This document shows, piece after piece, positions 25,306 through 35,200 of a stretch of 64,000 bases of DNA (position 1 is its first letter; every line of letters starts with the position of its first letter). Source of the stretch: Agelaius tricolor (taxonomy: Eukaryota; Chordata; Aves; Passeriformes; Icteridae); the NCBI GenBank assembly GCA_023055355.1, contig JALJCS010000001.1, positions 74,937,381 through 75,001,380 of the forward strand, given 5' to 3'. A program made the position numbers and the translations under genes. Below the pieces are notes generated by a model. The model searched no databases. It was not told where the DNA came from and saw only the letters and a list, made by a program, of their open reading frames with translations.

Positions 25306-25311
25306 TTTATT
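25306..25311 (-). terminator. RHOB: Distal poly(A) signal of RHOB
   Basis: AATAAA on the minus strand, 1.38 kb downstream of the RHOB stop codon, followed by an AT-rich stretch. It is the best candidate for the main mRNA end because it gives the expected 3' UTR length. Confidence 0.65.
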
Positions 25312-25443
25312 AAAAACAGTCTCAGTACCACTGTTGAGGGAAGAGGGAGAAAAGTAAACAAACATAAATGGATACATTTGTTCTCTGAACCAGAGAAACA
25401 GAAAATTATTTTCACCCAGGTTGACCACCTTGTGAAAATAAGT

Positions 25444-25452
25444 TTTAAATAA
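25444..25452 (-). promoter_or_regulatory. Second AU-rich element in RHOB 3' UTR
   Basis: The minus strand reads TTATTTAAA, a second nonamer match. It lies between the two candidate poly(A) signals, so only the longer mRNA would contain it. Confidence 0.55.
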
Positions 25453-25557
25453 ACCTTGATTCTTTAAACTGCTCTTTAGTACTAAAGTCTGATGTACTCA
25501 CTGCATAAGTAACAGTGCTTTCACACATTTTTTTCCAAGGCAAAAATATACAGTGGT

Positions 25558-25563
25558 TTTATT
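25558..25563 (-). terminator. RHOB: Candidate proximal poly(A) signal of RHOB
   Basis: AATAAA on the minus strand about 250 bp before the distal signal. Use of this site would drop one of the two AU-rich nonamers. Whether it is used cannot be told from sequence. Confidence 0.4.
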
Positions 25564-25730
25564 TTGTCTTGTATTGAAATCAGTTTTAAACAAGACCCAG
25601 ATGAGGTTACTGAGTAAGAATGCTTCCAATGCTACAGTGTTGTATGCAGATGATGAGTGCATTGAGTGTTTAATTTAAACATAAAAAAATCCACCGAGTT
25701 GTGCAAAGTAACATCTTTTGAAAATAAACT

Positions 25731-25739
25731 TTTAAATAA
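25731..25739 (-). promoter_or_regulatory. AU-rich element in RHOB 3' UTR
   Basis: The minus strand reads TTATTTAAA inside ATTTATTTAAA, a match to the UUAUUUA(U/A)(U/A) instability nonamer with overlapping AUUUA pentamers. RHOB is an immediate-early gene with a short-lived mRNA in mammals, so an ARE here is expected. Confidence 0.6.
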
Positions 25740-26694
25740 ATCCAAATCAACACACTTGCAGGAGACAACATTAAAAGTAAGGAGCAGGCACCAAAATCAT
25801 AATATGGCAATATCATCCCCTTGCTCACCCTGCCTCATCTGTCAGGAGGTGGATATCCAGCAAGCAGGACAGTTCAGCTTTACTTTCTGGCCTGGTGGCT
25901 TCTGCAGCTGGAGTCAGTTCATGGCTCCTGTTATCAGCAGGCATCAGTCACTCAGGGCAAGTTCCTTTGCACAACACAAGTCCCACCTGGGCACCCCCTC
26001 CCCACCTCACTTTAAGTAAGCACCCCCTGCACTACCCCAGTTTGCACAAGACAAAAAAAGGTAACATATATACAGGCTTCGCTTGGGATGACCCTCCCCT
26101 CCCCTCCCAGTCTCGGTCTTCAGGGCACTAATTTCCACAGCAGGTCAGGCTCAGGCTGAAACATGTGAGGGAGAAGCAAGGATGCCGCAGGCAGCCCGGG
26201 AGAGGCAGCCCCTTTCCCCAGCTCGCCTGGGTGGAGGCACATGCAGGCAGGAGGCAGAAGTCCCTTCGAGCATCTCCGCTCCGCCGCCCTCCTCTTGCAA
26301 AAGAGAGGAGGCTGCCCGGGAGCAGAGAGCAGCAGGTGTTGGCAAAGGGGCAGAACCGGGTGCAACGATCGCTCAGTCCAGTCTCAGCAGCTTTTTGTTG
26401 TTGAGTCCACGACTAACTCGCAGGGGTCAGTGGTAGGAGAAAGCTTCTCCCCACTTTTTTCCCAAGACTCAGGGCATGCAATCCCCCCCTCCCTCCGTCC
26501 CCACGGCTGAGCAAGCACAACCCTTTTTGGCCAAGGCTCAAGGAGCGTGCTCCCTCCCTCAGCCCCCACCCCATGCACAGCCAGTCCCTAGCGGAGGGGA
26601 CGGGCAGATGCCGTGTGCGTGTACAACCCAGCTCCTCTCCACCTGCCAACAGGTGACCCAGGCGCTGTGCCCAGCGCCGCGCTCCAGACACGCC

Positions 26695-27285
26695 CTATAG
26701 CACTTTGCAGCAGTTGATGCAGCCGTTCTGGGTGCCGTAGCGCTTCTGCAGGGCTGCCCGGGTGGCAGTCTCGAAGACCTCCCGGACACCCTCCTTGGTC
26801 TTGGCCGAGCACTCCAGGTAGTCGTAGGCCTGGATGCGAATGGCCATGGCCCGGCCGTCCTCGGTGCGCACCGGCTCCTGCTTCATGCGGGCCAGCTCGT
26901 TCCGAACGTGCTCGTCGTTCCGCAGGTCCTTCTTGTTGGCCACCAGGATGATGGGGACGTTGGGGCAGAAGTGCTTGACTTCGGGCACCCACTTCTCCGG
27001 GATGTTCTCCAGCGAGTCCGGGCTGTCCACAGAGAAGCACATGAGGATGACATCGGTGTCCGGGTAGGAAAGGGGACGCAGGCGGTCGTAGTCCTCCTGG
27101 CCGGCCGTGTCCCACAGGGCCAGCTCCACCTGCTTGCCGTCCACCTCGATGTCCGCCACGTAGTTCTCGAAGACGGTGGGCACGTAGACCTCGGGGAACT
27201 CGTCCTTGCTGAAGACGATGAGGAGGCAAGTCTTGCCACAGGCACCGTCCCCCACCACCACCAGTTTCTTGCGGATGGCAGCCAT
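26695..27285 (-). CDS. RHOB: RhoB small GTPase, complete single-exon gene
   Basis: The 196-residue product is a Rho-family GTPase that cycles between GDP and GTP at endosomes and plasma membrane and controls actin organisation and vesicle traffic. Visible motifs: P-loop GDGACGKT (residues 12-19), switch I with YVPTVFENY (about 34-42), DTAGQE (59-64), NKKD (117-120) and ECSAK (about 158-162). The tail CINCCKVL identifies RhoB rather than RhoA or RhoC: C193 is the prenylated CAAX cysteine, and C189 and C192 match the palmitoylated cysteines known in RhoB. Length equals the vertebrate norm. The start at 27285 is an ATG in a strong context (G at -3 and +4) and begins MAAIRKK as in the family. The frame stays open 54 codons further upstream, but only to a GTG at 27447. 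There are no introns, as in other vertebrate RHOB genes. GC content is far above that of the flanks. Confidence 0.98.
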   Translation of the reverse strand: MAAIRKKLVVVGDGACGKTCLLIVFSKDEFPEVYVPTVFENYVADIEVDGKQVELALWDTAGQEDYDRLRPLSYPDTDVILMCFSVDSPDSLENIPEKWVPEVKHFCPNVPIILVANKKDLRNDEHVRNELARMKQEPVRTEDGRAMAIRIQAYDYLECSAKTKEGVREVFETATRAALQKRYGTQNGCINCCKVL

Positions 27286-27612
27286 GGCCAGGCTCGCCAA
27301 GCTGGCCTTGCCGTGCAGCAGGACGATGGCAGCGCCCTCCTCCCCGCGGCCGCCGCCTCCCGCTCCCTCTCGCTTCTCACAGGGCACCGTGGCGAGCCGG
27401 CCCGCGCAGGCAGGCGGGCGCACCCTGCTCTCTTTGCTCACCGGCACCGCGCCGCCGTCCCCTGCCTCGCGGGAGCGCTACGGCCACAGGGCAGCGTCGC
27501 TGGCCCCAGAGCCCTGCGGTGGAAGCGGTGCCGCCGGTTCTCGCCCTCACAACAAACACGCACCCGAGACCAGCTCCGCACACCCACTGCCGCAAGCTGC
27601 GGCCCGGCGCCG
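27286..27612 (-). other. RHOB: RHOB 5' untranslated leader
   Basis: GC-rich leader between the inferred start of transcription (about 25-30 bp below the TATA-like motif at 27638-27645) and the RHOB ATG. I see no convincing upstream ATG in the RHOB frame. The transcription start is inferred. Confidence 0.6.
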
Positions 27613-27613
27613 C

Positions 27614-27705
27614 TATTTAAAGGCGCTCGCGACTTTCTTAATATAGCTGGCCAATGGGAAGGCAAGGAGTGAGGTCATCCCCGGCGGAGAGCGCTGCGAT
27701 TGGTG
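27614..27705 (-). promoter_or_regulatory. RHOB: RHOB core promoter: TATA-like, CCAAT and CRE-like motifs
   Basis: On the minus strand, going upstream: TTTAAATA at 27614-27621, TATATTAA at 27638-27645, an inverted CCAAT (ATTGG) at 27651-27655, a CRE-like TGACCTCA at 27670-27677 (one mismatch to TGACGTCA), and a direct CCAAT at 27699-27703. An inverted CCAAT box close to the TATA element is a known feature of mammalian RHOB promoters, where NF-Y binds it. Motifs are seen directly; function is inferred. Confidence 0.7.
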
Positions 27706-28010
27706 GATGGCCAGGGGCGGGAGGCGGGGCCGAGGCGGGCGGGGCAGCGGCCGGGCCGGGGCGGCGGGCCCAGGGTCGCGGCGGGGGCGGCCGGGAGCTC
27801 CCTGCCCCCGGTCTGAGCCCTCCGGCCCCGGGGGATCCCGGCTCGGCGCCAGGACAGGGCAGGACCGGTCCCCGCCGCAGTCTCGCCGCTCGGGATGGCC
27901 GGTGTGAAGAGGCTGGGCGGGCACCAGAGAGGAACGGGAGGCGCCGCTGCGTCCCTGGTGCTGCTTTTAAAGCCCGGGCAAAGTGAACAGAGAGTATTGC
28001 AGGCGGTTGA

Positions 28011-28308
28011 ATAAAATGCAATGAAATGAAAGCGTCCGCTGGGTGCTACTGGAAAAGCGCTCGACTCCCTTCCTTAAAAAAATCATCATGTTCACCTCTC
28101 GCCAGCTCTTGGCCAAAAGGGAGCGGAGGAATTGTAAACCGGGAGAAGCAGGCTTCAGTTCAGGCTTGAAATGAACTGGTCATGGGTCTCGGTTTACAGG
28201 GATATCGGAAGTCACAGCAATGATAAAATGAACGCGGAAAATAAAGGGGCGCAAAGCGCTGCCGTGCGGGGTTACTGGGAGGGCAGGGTCGAGTCCCTCC
28301 ACGGGAGG
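28011..28308. other. RHOB upstream flank, nothing recognised
   Basis: Base content is near genome average. No motif stands out. Confidence 0.5.
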
Positions 28309-28393
28309 AGCTGGCAGGGCTGAGCTGAGCTGGGCTGAGCTGGCAGGGCTGAGCTGAGCTGGGCTGGGCTGGGCCGGGCCGGGCCGGCCGGCC
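28309..28393 (+). repeat. GAGCT/GGGCT/GGGCC simple repeat, G-quadruplex prone
   Basis: Runs of GAGCTG and GGGCTG grade into GGGCCG. At 28361-28383 there are five GGG runs separated by only two bases (CT, CT, CC, CC), an ideal G4 pattern on the plus strand. Confidence 0.85.
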
Positions 28394-29144
28394 GCAGTGC
28401 CGGGGGACACACGGACACTGCGGGCAGCGACGCGCTCGGTCCCTGGTGCAGCTGTCGCTGCTCAGCTGGGTGTCCCAAACTTCTTCCCTGCGAGCTTTCC
28501 CACACAGGCCATGTCCTGCGGCTACTGCCTCTCAGGGCTGGATTCAAAGCCTCTCGTTTTCCTAGCCAGCACTGGCTTTAGTGAATAGAACAAAAATGAG
28601 TGGTTTGTACAATACTGTTGTAAAATTGTATTTTGAAATACCCAATTGGAGAGTGAATGCATCACTGAGTACATCAAATTGCCTGACAAGTTACTTGCAG
28701 CAGACTGTTACAGAGGGACGTGTGTCAATAGGGCAAAATGTTCATTTAATCCTAGACATTGAAATAAAATTCATTTTCTGTTAGATTTTTGTAATATCTG
28801 TTACTCCCAGTCAAAAGAGCACGTCCCCAGATGCTGACGGATGAATTTGTACCTTGATCTTACAGGGGTTTGCACAGCATATTTTATGTGAACATGACAA
28901 ATTTAAACTGACTTTTTAAAGAATCCAGCAATAAAGTGTAGACATAGGCATGGATGTTCTTCTGCCCCTGTGGCCTTCGAGCGGGCCAAATTTCTGGCGT
29001 GCATCATCCCTTTAAATCCTGTCACTGCTCACAGGCTTCAATTCTTCACAAAACTGTGTGGAAATCATCCCCATGCTGCCGTGTCCTGTGGCACTGGTAC
29101 ACTGGCAGCTTGTAGCTATCTTCCCCCCAGTCCCAAGCAGGTTG
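28394..29144. other. RHOB upstream flank, nothing recognised
   Basis: GC falls from left to right. No gene, repeat or clear promoter was seen. Confidence 0.5.
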
Positions 29145-29335
29145 GTGCCGCTCGGGGAGGCGGACAGTGGGAATTTGCCGTGCATTCCCCCCGTTCCATG
29201 GACGCCCCACGGACCCGCCGCTCCCGCGCCGCCCTCGGCCGCGCCGACCGCGCTCACCGCGGGGCCACAGCGCCCTCTCGCGGCCGCGCTGCGCCCTGCT
29301 CCGCCCTGCGCCTGCTCCGTGCGGCCCCGCAGCTG
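29145..29335. promoter_or_regulatory. Second CpG-rich patch, about 1.6 kb upstream of the RHOB promoter
   Basis: Dense CpG (CCGCCGCTCCCGCGCC, GGCCGCGCCGACCGCGC) flanked by ordinary DNA on the left and the 16-bp minisatellite on the right. It holds a CTCF-like site. It may be an enhancer or alternative promoter; no TATA or CCAAT box was seen. Confidence 0.55.
29269..29283 (-). promoter_or_regulatory. CTCF-like motif
   Basis: The minus strand reads CCGCGAGAGGGCGCT, a full match to the degenerate core CCRCNAGRKGGCRSY. It sits in an unmethylated-looking CpG patch upstream of RHOB. Binding is inferred. Confidence 0.5.
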
Positions 29336-29590
29336 GAATAACCCACAGCTGGAATAACCCACAGCTGGAATAATCCGCAGCTGGAATAACCCACAGCTGG
29401 AATAACCCACAGCTGCAAAAATCCACAGCTGGACTAATCCACGGCTGGAATAACCCACGGCTGGAATAATCCACAGCTGGAATAACCCATGGCTGGAAAA
29501 ACCCACAGCTGCAAAAATCCACCACTGCAAAAATCCACAGCTGGAAAAACCCACAGCTGCAAAAATCCACCACTGCAAAAATCCTCCTCT
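29330..29590 (+). repeat. 16-bp minisatellite carrying an E-box per unit
   Basis: Seventeen units in exact 16-bp register, consensus CAGCTGGAATAACCCA. CAGCTG is intact at 29330, 29346, 29362, 29378, 29394, 29410, 29426, 29474, 29506, 29538 and 29554. Other units read CGGCTG, TGGCTG or CCACTG. Long open frames on the minus strand here are an effect of the repeat. Confidence 0.93.
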
Positions 29591-32079
29591 GCGGCAGCAG
29601 CAGGAGAAGCTGCGACTGCTTCATCTGGCTTGAGAGGTGCTGCTTAAATTTACTTCTGATTCCGCTTGTATTTGACTTTTGAATCACGCCTGGGTGTTTC
29701 GTTTTGTCTTTTCAGGAGCAAAACGTTTTGTTAGATAAAAAAAGGAATAATGCAAATGACCAGTTACTTTGATAGACTCATCTGTGCTGTGCCACGGAAG
29801 GCAGGTAAATAAGCAGCTTATTCATTTCAAAGCACACGGCTCAGTTGTTGCCCAGAGTGCTGCTGGCAATTACCGTGTGCCTCAAGTGTCCCACATTCAT
29901 ACTGCTTAACTCTTTAAAGGCTTCAAAGCAGGGTGACCTCATCCAAATTGTCTGCTGGTTCCAGCTTTCAAATTGTGCAAAGGAATTGCTCCACAAATGT
30001 CCAGCTAACCCAAGTTAAATCCATAGCATGATTTTTTTCTTGTAAATGAGCAGTACACATATATTTGCAGCAACCAGTTATGGTCTGAGCCCTAACTGCT
30101 TCATTTTCAAGTGAAATCTCACATCTCTGGTCTTCCCCACATTTGCACTGAAAGCAAAGTGCCTGATGTTTCATCTCTCACCTTGCAAGACAGACTTCAG
30201 CAAAGGCTATGTAACTCCTTGACCAAGGGTTTCAAATGCTTTGTAAGTCTTTTTTTCCAGAAACTTTATATGATGAGACTCAGCCCTGGGACCAACTCAG
30301 GTGGGATCACACTTATTTCACTGTTGTGGACTACACTCCAGCAACAGCCTCTGTGGGGAACATCTAAGTCACTGTGGTTATTACACATCTGTAATTAGTG
30401 AATGTATCCAGCTCATGTATTTTAGGGCTGAATTTTAATTTATGTTGCAGCTTTTAAATTTTCTGCGTGAATCTCCATGATATGCTGAACTATACTTTAA
30501 GCAGCTGAATCTTCTCTTCTGGTTATCCAAAAGTGTGCACTCTCTAAATACAGCAGTAGTTCTGCTGCACCACATACATCTGTATGATTGATGAAGAAAG
30601 CATGAAGTAGGAGAAGGAAGACTCCACTTATTTGCTTTTATTGCTTGTGCTCATGGTTTTGAGATTAAAACTCAGATTTTGTTGGGGTTTTTTTTATTAT
30701 TTAATTCAAGTGGTATTTTTTTGTTGAGAAGACAATTCCTGTCAATTACTGGAGATTGTTTCCAGATTATATTCCCCCCCTGCTCCTTTTCTAAGCAGAT
30801 TTTCTAAAGGGCATGTCTGTAACTCAGATAATTTGTGTTCAAGCATAAATCTGTACCAAAAGCACGAAAGCTCAGTGGGGAAGGCAATCTTTCTCCCTTT
30901 TGTCAATAAGTAGGCAACTAAGTACATTGCCTGCTGTGGCACAACATGCTGAGGGAGCCATGTGTCCTCTAATGGCACACAAAGTCCTGCATGCTGCCTT
31001 GTAGTGCAGGCATCAGGCATCCTGCAGTCCTTGTGCAGGCAAAGCTTCTCAGCAAAGTGAGGAAGGCAAGAGGCAGTGACATATGAGCAGTTCACAGGCT
31101 AATGAAAAAGCTCAGCTAGTGAAAAAGCACAAGAAAAGCTCTGGGTAGATGTGAGAGAACAGGCAGAAACGGTGAGTATCAGTCTCCCTAAGATAAAGAG
31201 TTTGTGGCATATTTAGGAACCAGACCTTGCTGTGTGTCACCGCAGGTCCATTGCTTTCCAGCGTTCCTGGAGAAAAGCAGAGTTTAACTCTCAGAGCCCC
31301 TTGGGATCAGTGCCCTCAGCAGACAATCCAGACTGATCTACCAAGAAACTGGAATGCCAAGGCACAGCAGGAGAAGGTGAAATGACCTGTGTGTTTTCAT
31401 ACAGAGGTTTATGCTAAGTACAGTGCACATGAAAGCACACCATCCCAAAAAAGAAATGCTTTCATGACTGAGAGCTGTATGGGATCCACTGGCATTGCTC
31501 TTCCAGGGAATAAGAGAGGTCAGTTGGAAGCTGTTGGTTTTAATTTTTTTCCAGTTCTTATAGCAGTTCTATATATATAAAATTCATACTTTAATAGGAC
31601 TCAGGAAATATGGGTTGGCAGAGTAAAATTATACCACTACAGTAAATTAAAGTGGCCTTTTGTCTCCAGCTGAGTTCAAATTAAATAAAAACAAGTGCCT
31701 CATCCTTAGGCTAGAATTTTTAGGCCTACAACCCCTCATCTCAGTTGAAGAACCCTTCTGTAGCTGAATTAAATAAATGAGCTGACCACATAACTGTTAT
31801 GGATACTAGTCATGTTACTTATCTACATGACCAATAATGCCTTTGGAAACAGTTCTCTCTGCAGAGAGACCAAACTTGTCACCCTCTGGTTCCCTTTGTT
31901 CTCAATTTTTACTGACTGCAGACACCTTGCAGTCTTTGTCTACCAGGAAAACTGAGACAGTTAAAATTGCTTGTCCAATGCCAACAAGTAGCAGGGAATT
32001 CAGTCTCTCTATCTGGAGTTCAAGATAATATCCTTAACAGTGGGAAATTCTTTGTCTTTAGACTCTCCAGTGGATGTAC
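29591..32079. other. Intergenic; possible regulatory stretch near 29700-29900
   Basis: No gene recognised. 29730-29780 contains AACGTT and an octamer ATGCAAAT (29750-29757). The rest is AT-rich unique DNA. Confidence 0.45.
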
Positions 32080-32275
32080 TTCTTTCCACTTCTTTCAGGA
32101 TGGTCAGACGCTGGAAAAGGCTGCCCACAGAGACTGTGGAGTCTCCATCCTTGGGCATATTCAAAACCCAGCTGGACACAGTCCTGAGCATCCTGCTGTA
32201 GTTGATCTGCTCTCAGCAGGGCAGGGTGGAGTAGATAACCCCTCCTCACCTCATCCATTCTTTGATTCTGCAGTT
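32080..32275 (+). mobile_element. CR1 LINE 3' fragment
   Basis: GGATGGTCAGACGCTGGAAA, GAGACTGTGGAGTCTCCATC, TTCAAAACCCAGCTGGACAC and the degraded end TTTGATTCTG follow CR1 order in plus orientation. Confidence 0.82.
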
Positions 32276-35200
32276 CATTTATTTGTGATGCCTCAGCAGA
32301 TCTGAAAAGTGATGTTTGGGGGGGTCTCTCTGGCAGGTGTGCTCCTGTTTCACACTCCAGCACTGTCAGCCCACATTCCACCAGGGAGTTTGGCACACTC
32401 AGCTCTGAAGTGCTCAAGCAGGATGAGTCTTTCGCAATAGGAACAAGGAAACTTCTGAAGTAAACATGTTGTGATTTGTTAATGATTTGTGTAATTCCCA
32501 CTTCATTGGCAGTAAAGTAGATTTCTTTAAAAAACAATGATGTCATATGGTTCTCCATGTAGAATTATTTGCTATATTAAGATACATTAACCTATCCCTT
32601 TCATTACTGCGGTCTTTGTGGTGTTCTTTCAATTGTGGTGGTCAGTTCTCTCTGCAGGGGAACCCGTGACTTGAGGAAGCTGAGGCAGCAATAATATTGG
32701 GAAAAACTGATCTGAGGGAAGGCAGTTGATGGTGGAAATTACTATCCTATAAGCAACAAACTTCTATTTCATATAAATTAACCATGACTCTATGACGACT
32801 GAAAACACTTTCTTAATACCCATCTGATCACTGATCTGTGAGCAAAAGCAGCATGGGTGCACACAGAAGAGCTATTGCCATTGTAGAATTCCACTAACAG
32901 ATCATGGCAGGAAAAATGTCAATAAAACCAATCTGGAAAGTTATTCACTACAGTGTTTTGCATTCCATCTCACTCACAAAATTAAGTCATTCAATCTAAA
33001 AAAAATAAATCTGTTATGGACCAGACACTGACCATAAGCAGTATCTGAGATGATAAAACAGAAATATAGTGTACTGCAGGAGTCTTGGTTACATACACAT
33101 TTGGCTTATACCTTATTTTTTTTATTTATAATATTAGGCAAGAACAGGGTAATCACAATGTCAGAAGAGTCTGATGTCAGAGAAATTAAAAGATGGAAAA
33201 AATTGGGAAGAAAGGTAAGAGAGGAGTATGGGGAAGAAAAAGGAGATAAGGGAAATTCCAAACTAATGGAATTTCTCTCCTCTCCTCATTCTACCCTTCA
33301 CAAAAGCTTAAAAAAAAAAAAAACCCAAACACATCCTGGGAATATGTAATTTTGTACTTCATCTTTATTTTCAAGGAGTGGCTGCTTTTAGGATAAAGTT
33401 AGCTGTAGCTGGAGATCACCCCTGTGGTAGAATGTGCTTCCTCTTTGCTCTGTGCCATGAACACCTTCCCAAGTCCTGTGAGCCAATGCTGACACTACTG
33501 ACACAGAGACAGAAGGGGAAGAGATGAGACTCATTCTCTTGGATGTGCCAGGGAAGGACAAAGTGGGTTACTGAGACCTCTGCCCAGTGTTCCACAAGGA
33601 TGTAGACATCTACAGATGTTACTTTAATGTGCTTCTTCATGGACAGGACTGGCTTACAGCAAAACATCCTTGATTTTTGGGTTCTAGAAATGGAAGTGTT
33701 CTGCCTCACGGTACCTATTATTCCAGTGGCTGCCAAGATAGAACTAGGGTATTAAGAAGAAACTACTCCAGGCAAGGAGACAATTAACACTACAGAAGGA
33801 AAAGCTTAGGCTGCCAGCCTGTTGGGGCATATGCTTACCTGGGCTGTTCTGCCAAGACAAAAGAAGGTGATGATAGAGGCCTGGAGATCATTAACCAAGT
33901 GCATTACGTGAGGAAAGGAGGAGAAAAAAAAACACTAAAAGGCACTGCCAAATTTTGTGAGAAGGGAACATTATTTTGTGGTTGGATTTCATCATGTGGA
34001 AAGGTAAGCAGGTATCTTTGTTGCTGTTGTGTTTGTGCTATAAAGGCTGCTTATGTGTTATAGGAGGAAAACATCCCTTATCTGCAAAGCATCACACTTG
34101 AAAGCTGGATTTATTTCTTTCTCCACCTCCAATAGAGGCTGAAGAGAACAATTCTAGGTTTGAGATGTGGAACCAGTCCTGAGAAATGGAAATGACCAAG
34201 CTACCATTCTCCATGGAGGTTTTTCAGTCAAGGGAGTTACACAGAGGCTAGGACAGAAACATAAACCAGCACTACTGGGGCAGGCACAAGAACGTGTGTT
34301 TTAGTGAATCTAATCCCAGGCTCCTGGACTAGGACTCAGTGGCAAACAGCTGGGCTGACACAGTTTCCTTCCATACACTTCCTTGAAGGGTGTCCTTAGG
34401 GAAGGGAGTCACCACACAAGTACCCAATAGTCTGCTGTGCTAATAGCAGCAGGTTTCTGGCTGGCAGAGCAGGTCTGACTTTCTCTAGGATTCATTTGTA
34501 GAGCTGACCCAGGCTTGGTTCCATATATGCATCAAGAATGCAATGTATAGCATAGAGTACAATGGAGGCAGTGCTATCTCCACCTCTTCTTCAGGCACAG
34601 GTGAATAAACTGTTCATGATTGAATTCCTACCTTAAAAGTATAGGAAAAGACCAGACTTCAGTTTCTACACCTCTTTGTTCTTATAATCTGAATGTATGT
34701 TAATTTTTTTTTTTGTCTTTCCATAGCACTTGCAGGCAGAGGACATAAAGAAGAGGGAATGCCAGCAACCATGCTGTCAACTTTGCAAGTCATTAACAAT
34801 CTGGAAAGAGACTGAGACATACTGTCAACTAAAGCAGAACATCTCAGAGAGGCACAGAGATGGACAAAAATGAAAAGATTTTTTTGCAACTCCCCATTCC
34901 TCCCTTCTGAGAACCACTGAGTCCTGGGAGCACAAAGAACTGAGATTAAAGGCACAAGGCTGGAAGCAGGCAAGTAATGTGACTGCAGGGTTTGAAGGCA
35001 CGTGCTGAAACACAGAAATGGACAGAGAAATATTCTAAGGTAAACCCCTTCTGATCCTGAAGTGAAGGTACAGCACTAATTGAGTGTAACTGTCATGAAC
35101 TAGGAAAACATGGAAATCTGTCTCTTTGTTTTGCTGCCTTCCTTGATGCTGGTGTCATCACTCTGGCAGCCTGGTTAAAGTTTCCCAGGAGGAAACAAAA

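Larger units (their letters stand above)
25285..26694 (-). other. RHOB: RHOB 3' untranslated region
   Basis: The region runs from the RHOB stop codon to just past a canonical AATAAA on the minus strand at 25306-25311. It is GC-rich near the coding region and turns AT-rich below about 25850. The length of about 1.4 kb is what is expected of a vertebrate RHOB mRNA. The far half holds two AU-rich nonamers. The exact cleavage site is inferred. Confidence 0.75.
26690..28010. promoter_or_regulatory. CpG island over RHOB and its promoter
   Basis: Dense CpG and very high GC cover the coding region, leader and about 400 bp upstream, dropping sharply near 28010 and within the 3' UTR. This is typical of a widely expressed single-exon vertebrate gene. 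The many long open frames here on both strands are a GC effect. Confidence 0.8.

Noticed and set aside
26695..27285. Identification as RHOA or RHOC
   Set aside because: The tail CINCCKVL with two extra cysteines before the CAAX cysteine, and the lack of introns, are specific to RHOB.
27286..27447. 54-codon in-frame extension upstream of the RHOB ATG
   Set aside because: It opens with GTG, has no ATG, and the family-standard MAAIRKK start at 27285 has a strong context.
26908..27672. Long plus-strand open frame (254 codons) antisense to RHOB
   Set aside because: It is the complement of RHOB in a GC-rich region where stops are rare, with no start context and no protein family resemblance.
28309..28393. 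Immunoglobulin switch region
   Set aside because: Only about 85 bp long, with no constant-region exon nearby; the resemblance is limited to GAGCT/GGGCT wording.
29012..29687. Minus-strand frames of about 190-213 codons with repeated hydrophobic blocks
   Set aside because: They are readings of the 16-bp repeat and the CpG-rich patch beside it.
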